Assembly (NCBI GenBank): GCA_905235795.1
Contig: CAJOMS010000004.1
Span: 1 to 35,089 of the forward strand
Origin: an uncultured Clostridia bacterium
Lineage (GTDB): Bacteria > Bacillota > Clostridia > Christensenellales > Borkfalkiaceae
Direction: 5' to 3'
Length of the DNA: 35,089 nucleotides
Both the position numbers and the translations under genes were made by a program. This document shows positions 16,965 to 26,914 of the stretch, one piece after another (the first letter of the stretch is position 1; each line of letters opens with the position of its first letter). The notes beneath the pieces are model-generated. The model saw nothing but the letters and a program-made list of their open reading frames with translations, was not told where the DNA came from and ran no database searches.

Positions 16965-19559
16965 ATGGAAGCCGAAAAATTTACAAAAAAATCAATGGAA
17001 TGTCTGCAAGATTCTCAGAGAATCTGTCTGGAACGCGGACATCAGCAAATTTTACCAGAACATCTTACGCTTGCCATGTTAGCTCAGCAAGACGGATTAA
17101 TACCCACCGTTTTGGAAAAATGCGGCGTAAACATCAACGCTTTAAGCTCGAAAGTCGAAGATCTCGTCGAACAGATGCCTTCGGTTACGGGCAGCGGAGT
17201 AGGCGATAATATATACCTTTCCTCGCGCCTCAACAAGGTGCTTTCCGACGCCGAAAATATCGCAAACGGCATGAAGGACGACTACGTTTCGGTAGAGCAT
17301 CTGTTTTTAGGCTTGTTGGACAATGCGTCCGGTGGACTGAAAAGCGCGTTTACCGACTGCAAAGTGGACAGAAACGAGTTTTTAAAGCAAATCAAGGCGG
17401 TGCGCGGCGGAAATCGTGTGACGACCGACTCACCCGAGGATACTTACGACGCGCTATCCAAATACGGTACGGACCTTACCGAAAGGGCGCGCATGCACAA
17501 GCTGGACCCCGTCATCGGCAGAGATGAAGAAATAAGAAACGTCATTAGAATCCTTTCCCGAAAGACTAAAAACAACCCCGTACTGATCGGCGAACCCGGC
17601 GTTGGCAAAACGGCTATTGCCGAGGGGCTCGCGCAGAGAATCGTTCGCGGAGACGTACCCGAAGGGCTTAAAGGCAAGACGGTTTTCTCCTTGGATATGG
17701 GCTCTCTCATTGCGGGTGCAAAGTTCCGAGGAGAGTTTGAAGAAAGGTTAAAGGCAGTGCTCAACGAAGTTAAAAACGCCGAGGGCAAAATTCTGCTTTT
17801 CATAGACGAGTTGCACACCGTCGTAGGCGCGGGCAAAACCGACGGCGCCATGGACGCGGGCAATCTTTTAAAACCGATGCTCGCCCGCGGCGAACTGCAT
17901 TGCATAGGCGCAACCACGTTAGACGAATATAAAAAATATATCGAAAAAGATCCCGCTCTCGAGCGTAGATTTCAGCCCGTAACGGTAAACGAGCCGACCG
18001 TTGAAGATACCGTTTCCATCCTTCGCGGATTGAAGGAAAGGTATGAAATTTTCCACGGCGTGCGCATTCACGACAGGGCGTTAATAGCTGCGGCAACGCT
18101 TTCCGACAGGTATATTTCAGATAGATTTTTGCCCGATAAAGCCATAGACCTAATCGACGAGGCCGCCGCCATGATTAGGACGGAAATAGACTCTCTCCCC
18201 GCGGAAATGGACGGTATTTCGCGCAAAATCACGCAACTTCAAATAGAGGAAACCGCCCTCTCCAAAGAGAAAGACGAGCTTTCAAAAGAGCGTTTGGAGG
18301 CGCTTAGAAAAGAGCTTGCCGACCTCAACGAAAAATTCAATGAAATGAAAGCCCGTTTGGATAGAGAAAAGACCTCTATAAACAGAGAAAAAGAGCTGAA
18401 AGCCGCAATAGACGGCGCGCGTGCCGACGCCGAGACCGCGGAGAGAAATTCCGATTACGAAAAGGCAGCAAAACTGCGTTACAGCGAAATTCCGCGCCTC
18501 GAATCCGAGCTGGCGGAATTGCAAAAAGTCGCCCAAAACACGCAAAAAACCCTACTTCACGACGAAGTTACCGAGGAGGAAATCACCAAGATCGTATCCC
18601 GCTGGACGGGCATCCCCGTAAGCAAACTGATGGAGGGCGAACGCGAAAAGATCCTCAATCTGGAAAACATCCTGCACGGGCGCGTCGTCGGGCAAGACGA
18701 GGCGGTTACTAAGGTTTCCGAGGCGATATTGCGCTCTCGTGCGGGCATCTCCGACCCCGGCAGACCTATCGGTTCGTTTATGTTTTTGGGCCCGACGGGC
18801 GTAGGCAAAACGGAGCTTGCCAAAGCTCTTGCCGAATACCTTTTCGACGACGAGAAAAACATCGTGCGTATAGACATGAGCGAGTATATGGAAAAATTCA
18901 GCGTTTCCCGCCTAATCGGCGCTCCTCCGGGATACGTAGGTTACGATGAAGGCGGTCAGCTTACCGAGGCGGTGCGCAGAAAGCCCTATTCCGTAGTGCT
19001 GTTTGACGAGATAGAAAAAGCTCATCCGGACGTTTTCAACATCCTTCTTCAGGTGCTTGACGACGGCAGGGTAACGGACTCTCAGGGCAGAACTGTCGAT
19101 TTCAAAAATACCATAATAATAATGACTTCAAACCTCGGCGCGGACGTTATTCTTGACGGAATAACACCCTCGGGCGAAATATCCAACGAGGCGAGAGAGC
19201 AAGTAGACGCACTTTTGCACAAAACCTATCGCCCGGAATTTTTGAACAGGCTGGACGAAATAGTATTCTTCAAGCCGCTTACCAAAGAAAACGTCTTTGC
19301 TATTCTCGATCTGCTTACCGAAAAATTGAAACTTCGCTTAAAAGAGCAAGGCGTCAATATGCGCCTCTCTCCTGCGGCAAAACAATTCATTGCGGATAAC
19401 GCTTACGATCCCGCTTTCGGCGCAAGACCGCTTAAAAGATATATTCAAAGCCACGTTGAAACGCTTTTGGCAAGATACATCATCGGTCAAAACCCTTTGC
19501 CGGGCACCAACGTGGTCGTCGACGAGGAATTCGGCGATCTGGTAATAAAAACCGAATAG
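16965..19559 (+). CDS. clpB: ATP-dependent chaperone ClpB
   Basis: Two Clp_N repeats, two AAA+ domains ([16 protein letters not shown]), long coiled-coil middle domain, GAR..KRYIQ C-terminal region. Confidence 0.95.
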   Translation: MEAEKFTKKSMECLQDSQRICLERGHQQILPEHLTLAMLAQQDGLIPTVLEKCGVNINALSSKVEDLVEQMPSVTGSGVGDNIYLSSRLNKVLSDAENIANGMKDDYVSVEHLFLGLLDNASGGLKSAFTDCKVDRNEFLKQIKAVRGGNRVTTDSPEDTYDALSKYGTDLTERARMHKLDPVIGRDEEIRNVIRILSRKTKNNPVLIGEPGVGKTAIAEGLAQRIVRGDVPEGLKGKTVFSLDMGSLIAGAKFRGEFEERLKAVLNEVKNAEGKILLFIDELHTVVGAGKTDGAMDAGNLLKPMLARGELHCIGATTLDEYKKYIEKDPALERRFQPVTVNEPTVEDTVSILRGLKERYEIFHGVRIHDRALIAAATLSDRYISDRFLPDKAIDLIDEAAAMIRTEIDSLPAEMDGISRKITQLQIEETALSKEKDELSKERLEALRKELADLNEKFNEMKARLDREKTSINREKELKAAIDGARADAETAERNSDYEKAAKLRYSEIPRLESELAELQKVAQNTQKTLLHDEVTEEEITKIVSRWTGIPVSKLMEGEREKILNLENILHGRVVGQDEAVTKVSEAILRSRAGISDPGRPIGSFMFLGPTGVGKTELAKALAEYLFDDEKNIVRIDMSEYMEKFSVSRLIGAPPGYVGYDEGGQLTEAVRRKPYSVVLFDEIEKAHPDVFNILLQVLDDGRVTDSQGRTVDFKNTIIIMTSNLGADVILDGITPSGEISNEAREQVDALLHKTYRPEFLNRLDEIVFFKPLTKENVFAILDLLTEKLKLRLKEQGVNMRLSPAAKQFIADNAYDPAFGARPLKRYIQSHVETLLARYIIGQNPLPGTNVVVDEEFGDLVIKTE

Positions 19560-19593
19560 TCGCTACCATCGGTAAATTTTAGATATAAAAACA

Positions 19594-19624
19594 GGAAGGT
19601 TCTCTTAAAAGCCTTCCGTTTTTA
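19594..19624 (+). terminator. terminator after clpB
   Basis: GGAAGG...CCTTCCGTTTTTAT. Confidence 0.65.
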
Positions 19625-19675
19625 TTGGTTTTTATGCGAGAAATCAAATATTGCAGAACAATTTTTCAAAAAGTG

Positions 19676-19704
19676 TTTACAACTTGATTTTTTTATGCTA
19701 AAAT
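19676..19704 (+). promoter_or_regulatory. promoter of pckG
   Basis: TTTACA-17 nt-TAAAAT, ~160 nt upstream of the ATG. Confidence 0.7.
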
Positions 19705-19711
19705 AATATAT

Positions 19712-19820
19712 AGCAGAGGTTGGAGTTTTAAATAAAATGTAATTTTTGCACAAAAAAACACTTTTTTTGCATTATATTTATATAACTCTGCTTATTATTG
19801 CGGGTTTGCTCAGGCAAAAT
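19712..19820 (+). promoter_or_regulatory. structured pckG 5' leader
   Basis: AGCAGAG/CTCTGCT pair enclosing TGCacAAAAAAA-cac-TTTTTTTGCA, followed by TTTGC-tcag-GCAAA. Confidence 0.4.
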
Positions 19821-19869
19821 TTCGCTTTATACAAAAAATTTTATTTATACATAAATCGGAGGTAACACA

Positions 19870-21630
19870 ATGACTGACAATCAGAACGTTTTAAAGTTCG
19901 TTAACGACAGCGCCGCTCTCGTCCAGCCGAGAAGAATCGTTTGGATCACCGGCGAAGAAGACCAACTTGAAGCTTTGAGAAAAGAAGCCCTTGCTACGGG
20001 CGAGCTCATCAAACTTAACGAGGACCTTTTGCCCGGTTGCTATCTGCACCGTTCCGCAACCAACGACGTTGCGCGCGTTGAGGGCAGAACCTTTATTTGC
20101 TGCAAAAATAAGGACGACGCAGGCCCCATAAACAACTGGATGGATCCTCAGGAAGCTTATGAAAAGGTCGGCGCTATATTCGAAGGCTCTATGAAGGGCA
20201 AGACTATGTACGTCATTCCTTATTCTATGGGTGCCGTCGGTTCAAAATTCAGCAAGATCGGCATCGAGATAACCGACTCTATCTACGTCGTAGTATCTAT
20301 GGCTATCATGACTCGTATCGGCAACAAAGTTCTCGATACCCTCGGCGACAGCAACGATTTCGTTCGCGGTCTGCACGCTAAGGCCGACCTCGACGCCGAA
20401 AAGAGATATATTTTACATTTCCCCGAAGACAATACCATTTGGTCCGTTAACTCCGGTTACGGCGGAAACGTTTTGCTCGGCAAAAAGTGCTTTGCTCTGC
20501 GCATAGCTTCTTACCTCGGCAAAAACGAAGGCTGGATGGCAGAACACATGCTTATCCTCGGCGTAGAAAACCCCGAGGGCGAAATCAAGTACGTTGCGGC
20601 GGCTTTCCCGTCTGCTTGCGGAAAGACCAACCTCGCTATGCTTATCCCGCCTGAAATTTATAAACAAAAAGGTTACAAAGTTTGGTGCGTGGGCGACGAT
20701 ATCGCTTGGATACGCGTAGGCGCCGACGGCAGACTGTGGGCTATCAACCCCGAAAACGGCTTCTTCGGCGTTGCGCCCGGAACCAACATGAAGTCTAACC
20801 CGAACGCTCTCCTCTCCACGAAGAAGAACGCTATATTCACAAACGTCGTACACAACCTCGATAACAACACCGTTTGGTGGGAAGGCATGGACAAAAATCC
20901 CCCCACGAACGCGCTTGACTGGAAGGGCAACCGTTGGACTGCCGACTGCGGAGAAAAGGGCGCTCACCCGAACAGCCGCTTCACCGCACCCGCTATCAAC
21001 TGCCCCTGCATTTCCAGCGAATTCGAGGCTCCGGATGGCGTTCCTCTGTCCGCTATCATCTTCGGCGGAAGAAGGGCAAAGACCGCTCCGCTGGTATATG
21101 AAGCACGCGATTGGAACAGCGGCGTATTTATCGGCTCCGCTATGGCTTCCGAAACGACCGCAGCCGCTACCGGTGCAGTCGGCGTTGTAAGGCGCGATCC
21201 TATGGCTATGCGCCCGTTCGTCGGTTACAATATGGCTGATTACTTTGCACACTGGATCGAAATGGGCACCAAAATTTCAAATCAACCCAAGATCTTCAAC
21301 GTTAACTGGTTCAGAACCGACGACAACGGCAACTTCATTTGGCCGGGCTACGGCGACAACCTGCGCGTTCTCGAATGGATCCTCGCTCGTTGCGAAAACA
21401 AAGTTGACGCCGTCGAAACGCCTATCGGCTACGTTCCCGTTCCGGAAGACATCAATATCGAAGGTCTTGACGACGTAACCGTTGACACCATCAAAGAGCT
21501 TTTGACCGTCGATCCCGAAAACTGGAAAGAAGAAGTTAAAGGCATCGAGGAGTTCTACGCACAGTTCGGCGACAGATTGCCTAAAGAACTTTCCGAAAAA
21601 CTCGCTGAACTCAAAGCGCGTCTTAACTGA
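19870..21630 (+). CDS. pckG: phosphoenolpyruvate carboxykinase (GTP)
   Basis: FPSACGKTNLAML P-loop-like motif, GDDIAWIRVGADGRLWAINPENGFFGVAPGT, GTP-type PEPCK architecture; CGGAGG RBS. Confidence 0.96.
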   Translation: MTDNQNVLKFVNDSAALVQPRRIVWITGEEDQLEALRKEALATGELIKLNEDLLPGCYLHRSATNDVARVEGRTFICCKNKDDAGPINNWMDPQEAYEKVGAIFEGSMKGKTMYVIPYSMGAVGSKFSKIGIEITDSIYVVVSMAIMTRIGNKVLDTLGDSNDFVRGLHAKADLDAEKRYILHFPEDNTIWSVNSGYGGNVLLGKKCFALRIASYLGKNEGWMAEHMLILGVENPEGEIKYVAAAFPSACGKTNLAMLIPPEIYKQKGYKVWCVGDDIAWIRVGADGRLWAINPENGFFGVAPGTNMKSNPNALLSTKKNAIFTNVVHNLDNNTVWWEGMDKNPPTNALDWKGNRWTADCGEKGAHPNSRFTAPAINCPCISSEFEAPDGVPLSAIIFGGRRAKTAPLVYEARDWNSGVFIGSAMASETTAAATGAVGVVRRDPMAMRPFVGYNMADYFAHWIEMGTKISNQPKIFNVNWFRTDDNGNFIWPGYGDNLRVLEWILARCENKVDAVETPIGYVPVPEDINIEGLDDVTVDTIKELLTVDPENWKEEVKGIEEFYAQFGDRLPKELSEKLAELKARLN

Positions 21631-21652
21631 TTTTAATATTATTTGTATATAT

Positions 21653-21690
21653 ATTGCCGCTCGTTTTACGGGCGGCAATTTTGCTGTTTT
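21653..21690 (+). terminator. terminator after pckG
   Basis: ATTGCCGC-tcgttttacgg-GCGGCAATTTTGCTGTTTTT. Confidence 0.75.
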
Positions 21691-21784
21691 TGTGCGAAAA
21701 AGGGCACTTCCTCATTTTTTCTCGCCGACCACACGTCTATTATAAAACCGATTTTCGGCACTAAAAAACATAACAATACTCTCC

Positions 21785-21818
21785 GCGGCAGGATAAAAAA
21801 TCCTGCCGCTTTAATTTT
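21785..21818 (+). terminator. second hairpin terminator
   Basis: GCGGCAGGAT-aaaaa-ATCCTGCCGC-TTTAATTTT, 10-bp perfect stem. Confidence 0.8.
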
Positions 21819-21869
21819 AGATAATTTTTTTATTCAAAAACCGCTTCTTTGCGTATGCAGAGAAAACGT

Positions 21870-21898
21870 TTGACAAATAAATATATATAATATATAAT
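21870..21898 (+). promoter_or_regulatory. promoter of greA-lysS
   Basis: TTGACA-17 nt-TATAAT. Confidence 0.8.
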
Positions 21899-21951
21899 AA
21901 TTATTTGTAAATAATCGTGGGGGTGTATGCCTTCCGCAAAGAGGTTAAAAT

Positions 21952-22434
21952 ATGAACGATAAAGTTATTCTTACAAAACAAGGCTATGCCGATCTTGAAA
22001 AGAAATTAGACGAACTTAAACTTGTAAAACGTCCTGAAATAGTCGAAAGGATCAAAGAGGCAAGGGCTCAGGGCGACCTTTCGGAAAACGCCGAATACGA
22101 AGCCGCAAGAAACGAGCAATCTCTTATCGAGGGCGAAATTGCCGAAATCGAGGCTAAACTCAAAAACGCCACCATCATCGACGACGCCGCGCACAACGCC
22201 AACGAAGGCGTAGTTACCGGCAGTAAAGTTACCGTTAACTATCCGGAACTCGGCCGTACGGATAAGTACGTTATAGTGGGCACCACGGAAAGCGGCACTC
22301 ACGACGGCGAATATTACAGAATTTCTAACGAGTCGCCTGTAGGCAGGGCTTTGTTGTACGCTAAAGTGGGCCAAACCGTAGAAATCCACGCCCCCGGCGG
22401 AACAAAAAAAGCATATATAGTTTCTATTGATTGA
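21952..22434 (+). CDS. greA: transcription elongation factor GreA
   Basis: LTKQGYADLEKKLDELK...RIKEARAQGDLSENAEYEAARNEQSLIEGEI. Confidence 0.95.
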   Translation: MNDKVILTKQGYADLEKKLDELKLVKRPEIVERIKEARAQGDLSENAEYEAARNEQSLIEGEIAEIEAKLKNATIIDDAAHNANEGVVTGSKVTVNYPELGRTDKYVIVGTTESGTHDGEYYRISNESPVGRALLYAKVGQTVEIHAPGGTKKAYIVSID

Positions 22435-22452
22435 CAGGAGTATTGACGCATC

Positions 22453-23958
22453 ATGGTAGAAGAAGAAAAGATGACGGCAGAGGCCGAAGAAAGAGAGCTC
22501 AGCGAACAGACGCGCATCCGCAGGGAAAAACTTTCCGCCCTTATAGAAGAGGGCAGGAACCCTTTTGAAAAGGTAAAATACCCCCGCACGCACACCTCTA
22601 AACAGATTATCGACAATTTCGACGAGCTCGAAGGACAAACTGTGGCTATTGCCGGCAGAATGACCGTTCGCCGCATTATGGGCAAGGCTTCGTTTGCTAA
22701 ATTCGTTGACGGAGCAGGCATAATTCAGGTTTACGTTTCGAGAGACGACCTCGGCGAAGACGAATACGCTCGCTTTAAAAAGAGCGATTTAGGCGATATT
22801 TTCGGCATGACGGGAAAAGTTTTTAAAACCAAAACGGGCGAAGTTACCGTACACGTAACGAGTATGGAATTGCTTTCAAAGTCCCTTCTTCCGTTGCCTG
22901 AAAAATTCCACGGCCTCACCAATACCGATATGCGCTACCGCCAAAGGTACGTTGACCTTATCGTCAACCCCGAAGTAAAAAACACCTTCGTAAAGCGCAG
23001 TTTGATTTTAAAAGAAATAAGAAACTTCCTCGACGCAAGGGGATATCTTGAAGTCGATACTCCCGTTCTGCACACGTTGGAGATAGGCGCGGCGGCTCGC
23101 CCGTTCAAAACCCATCACAACACGCTGGATCTGGATATGTATTTGCGCATAGAAACGGAACTGTACCTCAAACGCCTTATCGTAGGCGGATTTGACAAAG
23201 TTTACGAAGTGGGCAGAATATTCCGCAACGAGGGTATGGACGCTTTCCACAATCCCGAATTTACTTCCATAGAGCTTTACGAGGCGTATACGGATTATAA
23301 GGGGATGATGGACCTTATTGAAGAAATGTACCGCACCGTTGCAACGAAAGTTTGTGGCAGTGCAAAAATAACCTATCAGGGCGAAGAAATAGACATGGAA
23401 TCGCCTTGGGAAAGGCTCACCATGGCAGAGGCAGTCAAAAAATATTGCGGCGCAGATTATTCCGAATGGAAGGATGACGCCGACGCTCGCCGCGTTGCAA
23501 AGGAATTGGGCGTAGAACCCGAGGAGGGCGACGCCGCAACCAAAGGGCACGTTTTGATCGCCCTGTTCGACGCGTTCGTTGAGGACAAGCTCCTTCAACC
23601 CACCATCATTTACGACTATCCGGTCGAAAACTCCCCTCTTGCCAAACGCAAGCCCGAAAATCCGGCTTTCACCGAAAGATTCGAATATTTCATTTGCCGC
23701 CACGAAATGGGCAACGCCTTTTCCGAATTAAACGATCCTATCGATCAAAAGGAAAGATTTGTAAAACAAGTAGAAGCTAAACGCGCACAAGGCGCCAACG
23801 CAGAAGTTGACGAAGATTACGTAACCGCGCTCGAATACGGTCTGCCCCCCACGGGCGGCTTGGGCTTGGGGGTTGACAGGTTGGTTATGCTCCTTACGGA
23901 CAGCGCAACCATCCGCGACGTTTTGCTCTTCCCCACTATGAAACCAATTAAAAAATAG
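22453..23958 (+). CDS. lysS: lysyl-tRNA synthetase, class II
   Basis: MRYRQRYVDLIVN, GRIFRNEGMDAFHNPEFTSIELYEAYTDY, GLPPTGGLGLGVDRLVMLLT. Confidence 0.97.
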   Translation: MVEEEKMTAEAEERELSEQTRIRREKLSALIEEGRNPFEKVKYPRTHTSKQIIDNFDELEGQTVAIAGRMTVRRIMGKASFAKFVDGAGIIQVYVSRDDLGEDEYARFKKSDLGDIFGMTGKVFKTKTGEVTVHVTSMELLSKSLLPLPEKFHGLTNTDMRYRQRYVDLIVNPEVKNTFVKRSLILKEIRNFLDARGYLEVDTPVLHTLEIGAAARPFKTHHNTLDLDMYLRIETELYLKRLIVGGFDKVYEVGRIFRNEGMDAFHNPEFTSIELYEAYTDYKGMMDLIEEMYRTVATKVCGSAKITYQGEEIDMESPWERLTMAEAVKKYCGADYSEWKDDADARRVAKELGVEPEEGDAATKGHVLIALFDAFVEDKLLQPTIIYDYPVENSPLAKRKPENPAFTERFEYFICRHEMGNAFSELNDPIDQKERFVKQVEAKRAQGANAEVDEDYVTALEYGLPPTGGLGLGVDRLVMLLTDSATIRDVLLFPTMKPIKK

Positions 23959-23969
23959 GCTGGTTTTTA

Positions 23970-24932
23970 ATGAACAACAAAATCACCAAAAAAAGGCTCG
24001 GACAGCTGCTTTCATACGATTTTTGGGCAATTATCGCTTTGATAGTTGCCGGCGTCGTCGTGTGGTCTTTGCTGTTCACTATGTTCGGCGATTCCCTTTC
24101 CGAAGGGCAAAAGATGAACGTTTACGCCTACAACGTCAACATAAACGAAAATGAGGTGTACGACCTTTTGAAAACGTACGATGAAAATCCGTATTTCTCC
24201 TACGAAATACGCGAATCTTCATTTTACAATTTCGGAGGTTACAGTTCGAGCAACACCATCGTTTCCCAACAGTTTACGGCTTGGTCGAGCGTCGGACAGT
24301 TAGACCTGTTATTCATTTCTTCTGACAAAACCATAAAATCGGGCACGGATGCTTTCGGCGAAGTCGTCTACGAAAGCCTTGCGTCAAGGTTTGCCTATTC
24401 TTTTTACGACCTCGACGCCATGATCACCGACGCTTTAGATTATTGTAAAACTTACGGCGGTTACTCCGACGACGGCACCGTAACTTCGTGGGCGGCCGAA
24501 AGCTTCTTCCGCGAAAGGAAAAAACACGACAATTTCTATCGCCACGGACTTATTAAACCCGAACAAGAGGTCGACAGGTTCCGCCTGATCTGGAAAACCG
24601 CAAAAAAGATGCAAGCCCTTCGCCAAAACGAAGAGATTGATATTTGGTACGTTGAAGAAGTTGCTGAACCGCAAGACACTAACGGCGAATACTCTTTTAC
24701 CACGAAAACCTACGGTATAGACCTCGGCAAATTGGGCGCACTCGGCGGCAATACCGAAACGGGCAAAAAACCGTTTGAGTTATGCACCGTCGGCAAAACT
24801 GACGCAAACGGCAATTCTGTTGCCGACGGAGCCGTTTTGGCAGCTTTCAACAACAGAAAATATCAGCCGGACCTGGTCTATGAAAGCCTCGCTTTTATCC
24901 TTGAGGTGATCGAAACTTATTCCGATCTTTAA
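23970..24932 (+). CDS. hypothetical single-TM protein
   Basis: N-terminal hydrophobic helix (WAIIALIVAGVVVWSLLFTMF) then a soluble domain; lies between lysS and the decarboxylase-like gene. Confidence 0.75.
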   Translation: MNNKITKKRLGQLLSYDFWAIIALIVAGVVVWSLLFTMFGDSLSEGQKMNVYAYNVNINENEVYDLLKTYDENPYFSYEIRESSFYNFGGYSSSNTIVSQQFTAWSSVGQLDLLFISSDKTIKSGTDAFGEVVYESLASRFAYSFYDLDAMITDALDYCKTYGGYSDDGTVTSWAAESFFRERKKHDNFYRHGLIKPEQEVDRFRLIWKTAKKMQALRQNEEIDIWYVEEVAEPQDTNGEYSFTTKTYGIDLGKLGALGGNTETGKKPFELCTVGKTDANGNSVADGAVLAAFNNRKYQPDLVYESLAFILEVIETYSDL

Positions 24933-24938
24933 TAACCG

Positions 24939-26291
24939 ATGAGAACGCCCCTTATTCTTACAGAACTGCAAAAATATTCCGACGCCGACGCCGCGCGCTT
25001 TCACATGCCCGGGCATAAAGGCAACGAGGATTTTTCAAAATTGTTCGGGGCGGTGGACATCGATATAACCGAACTTTCCTTTTCGGGATGCCTGTCTTCA
25101 AACGAAGGAGTAACGTTTGAGGCAGAAAAACAAATTGCGGAAATAATGGGCGCGAGCCGCTCTTTTATAGTTACCGACGGTTCGTCCGCAGCCGTTTTAG
25201 CGATGATTTACGTCGCCTCAAAATTCGGCAAAAAACTGATTATCCCCCGTGAATCTCACAAAAGCGTGTATAACGGGCTTCAACTTTTCGGTATGGAGCC
25301 GTTATTTTTGCCCGCAGAGGACGCTCCTTTCGGCAACGTTTCGGCAGTTGAAAACTTGACCGAAATTTTAAAAAACGAAAAAGACGTTGCAGGCGCTCTT
25401 TTAACTTCACCCGATTATTACGGGAGAGTGCAGAACTTAACCCGCGCGAGGGAAATACTGCACGGCTTCGGCAAACTTTTGCTTATAGACGGCGCGCACG
25501 GCGCACATTTGCGCTTTTGCTCGCCCGACCTTTATGCAGGCGAATTTGCAGATATTTGGGTGGACGGAGTGCATAAAACTCTGCCATGTCTCACTCAGGC
25601 GGCGTTGCTCCACGTGAAATGCCGCAACTTAGAACGTTTCGCCGAGGACGGTTTGAGTTTTTTCAGAACTACAAGCCCGTCCTATCCCATAATGGCGTCC
25701 GCAGAATTCGGCGTTTACTTTTCCGAAGATTTCGGCAAAGAGGGGTTTGCCCGAATTTTTGCCGAGGCTGAAAGGCTTAAAAACAAAGCGAAAAATCACG
25801 GCTACGTCTTTCCTTCGCCGGAAGACGAGGCAAAGATAATTATAGATTGTTACGCGTCGAAAGTTAACGGCGCCAACCTTTCGGCTTTTTTGGAAAAGCA
25901 CGGAATATTCTCGGAATTTTTTGACGGACGGTATATAGTCTTTATGATTTCGCCATTTACACGCAGTAAAGATTTCGACCGCTTGCTCGACGCTCTTATC
26001 GGCTACCGCGCGCAATTCGGCGTTGAAAACGTCGATAACGTGCGAAATAGGGCATTTTTTAAAATTCCTTGCAGAAAAATGCCGTACTGTGCGGCGCTGA
26101 ATTCCCCCTGCGAAGTAGTATCCGCGGAAGATGCGGCAGGTAAAATTTCGGCGGCAAACGTGGGATTTTTTCCACCGTGTTTCCCCGTCGTTACCGCGGG
26201 CGAAGTTATCGACGGCGACGTAGCGCAGGCTCTTGCCGATGCTCCAAACTCCTTCGGTCTGCAAAACAAAATGTTTAAGGTAATTAAATGA
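24939..26291 (+). CDS. Orn/Lys/Arg decarboxylase-like PLP enzyme (YaaO type)
   Basis: FHMPGHKG...DGSSAAVLAMI...DGAHGAHLRF...WVDGVHKTLPCLTQAALLH (PLP lysine context). Confidence 0.9.
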   Translation: MRTPLILTELQKYSDADAARFHMPGHKGNEDFSKLFGAVDIDITELSFSGCLSSNEGVTFEAEKQIAEIMGASRSFIVTDGSSAAVLAMIYVASKFGKKLIIPRESHKSVYNGLQLFGMEPLFLPAEDAPFGNVSAVENLTEILKNEKDVAGALLTSPDYYGRVQNLTRAREILHGFGKLLLIDGAHGAHLRFCSPDLYAGEFADIWVDGVHKTLPCLTQAALLHVKCRNLERFAEDGLSFFRTTSPSYPIMASAEFGVYFSEDFGKEGFARIFAEAERLKNKAKNHGYVFPSPEDEAKIIIDCYASKVNGANLSAFLEKHGIFSEFFDGRYIVFMISPFTRSKDFDRLLDALIGYRAQFGVENVDNVRNRAFFKIPCRKMPYCAALNSPCEVVSAEDAAGKISAANVGFFPPCFPVVTAGEVIDGDVAQALADAPNSFGLQNKMFKVIK

Positions 26292-26914
26292 AAGGTAAAT
26301 TTATAACGCTCGAAGGTTGCGAAGGTGCCGGAAAAACCCGACAGATGCAACTTTTAACGCAATATTTCGACGAACACGATATTCCTTATATAGCCACCCG
26401 CGAGCCGGGCGGCACACCTGTTGCGGAAAAAATTCGGGCTGTGATTTTAGATCAAAATAACGCAGAAATGTCTGACGAGTGTGAGGTTCTGCTCTACGCC
26501 GCCGCGCGCGCCGAACATCTTAAAAATAAGGTAATTCCTGCCCTCAACGCGGGAAATAACGTGATTTGCGACAGATTTATAGATTCTTCCTTTGCATATC
26601 AGGCCTATGCCCGCGGCGTGGGATATGCCGCCGTAGAGCAGGCAAACACTTTCGCAATCGAAAACTGCATGCCGGACATCACGCTTTTTCTTGATATTTC
26701 ACCTAAGGAAGCCTTCCTTAGAAAAGGCGGAGCGGACACGGCGGACCGCATAGAATCCGCAGGGCTTGCCTTTCACGAAAAAGTATATCAAGGCTACCTC
26801 GCCTTGGCGGAGAAATTTCCGCAAAGGTTTATAAAAATAAACTGCAGGGGCGAAAAAGCTCAAACACACGCGGCAATTATCGCGGCACTGAAAGAACACG
26901 GTATTATTCAATGA
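26288..26914 (+). CDS. tmk: thymidylate kinase
   Basis: FITLEGCEGAGKTRQMQLL, TREPGGTPVAEKIR, DRFIDSSFAYQAYARG. Confidence 0.96.
   Translation: MKGKFITLEGCEGAGKTRQMQLLTQYFDEHDIPYIATREPGGTPVAEKIRAVILDQNNAEMSDECEVLLYAAARAEHLKNKVIPALNAGNNVICDRFIDSSFAYQAYARGVGYAAVEQANTFAIENCMPDITLFLDISPKEAFLRKGGADTADRIESAGLAFHEKVYQGYLALAEKFPQRFIKINCRGEKAQTHAAIIAALKEHGIIQ

Noticed and set aside
25608-25623. TGCTCCACGTGAAATG resembles parS
   Set aside because: Mismatches at four positions and located within a conserved CDS; not credible without ChIP or genome-wide motif support.
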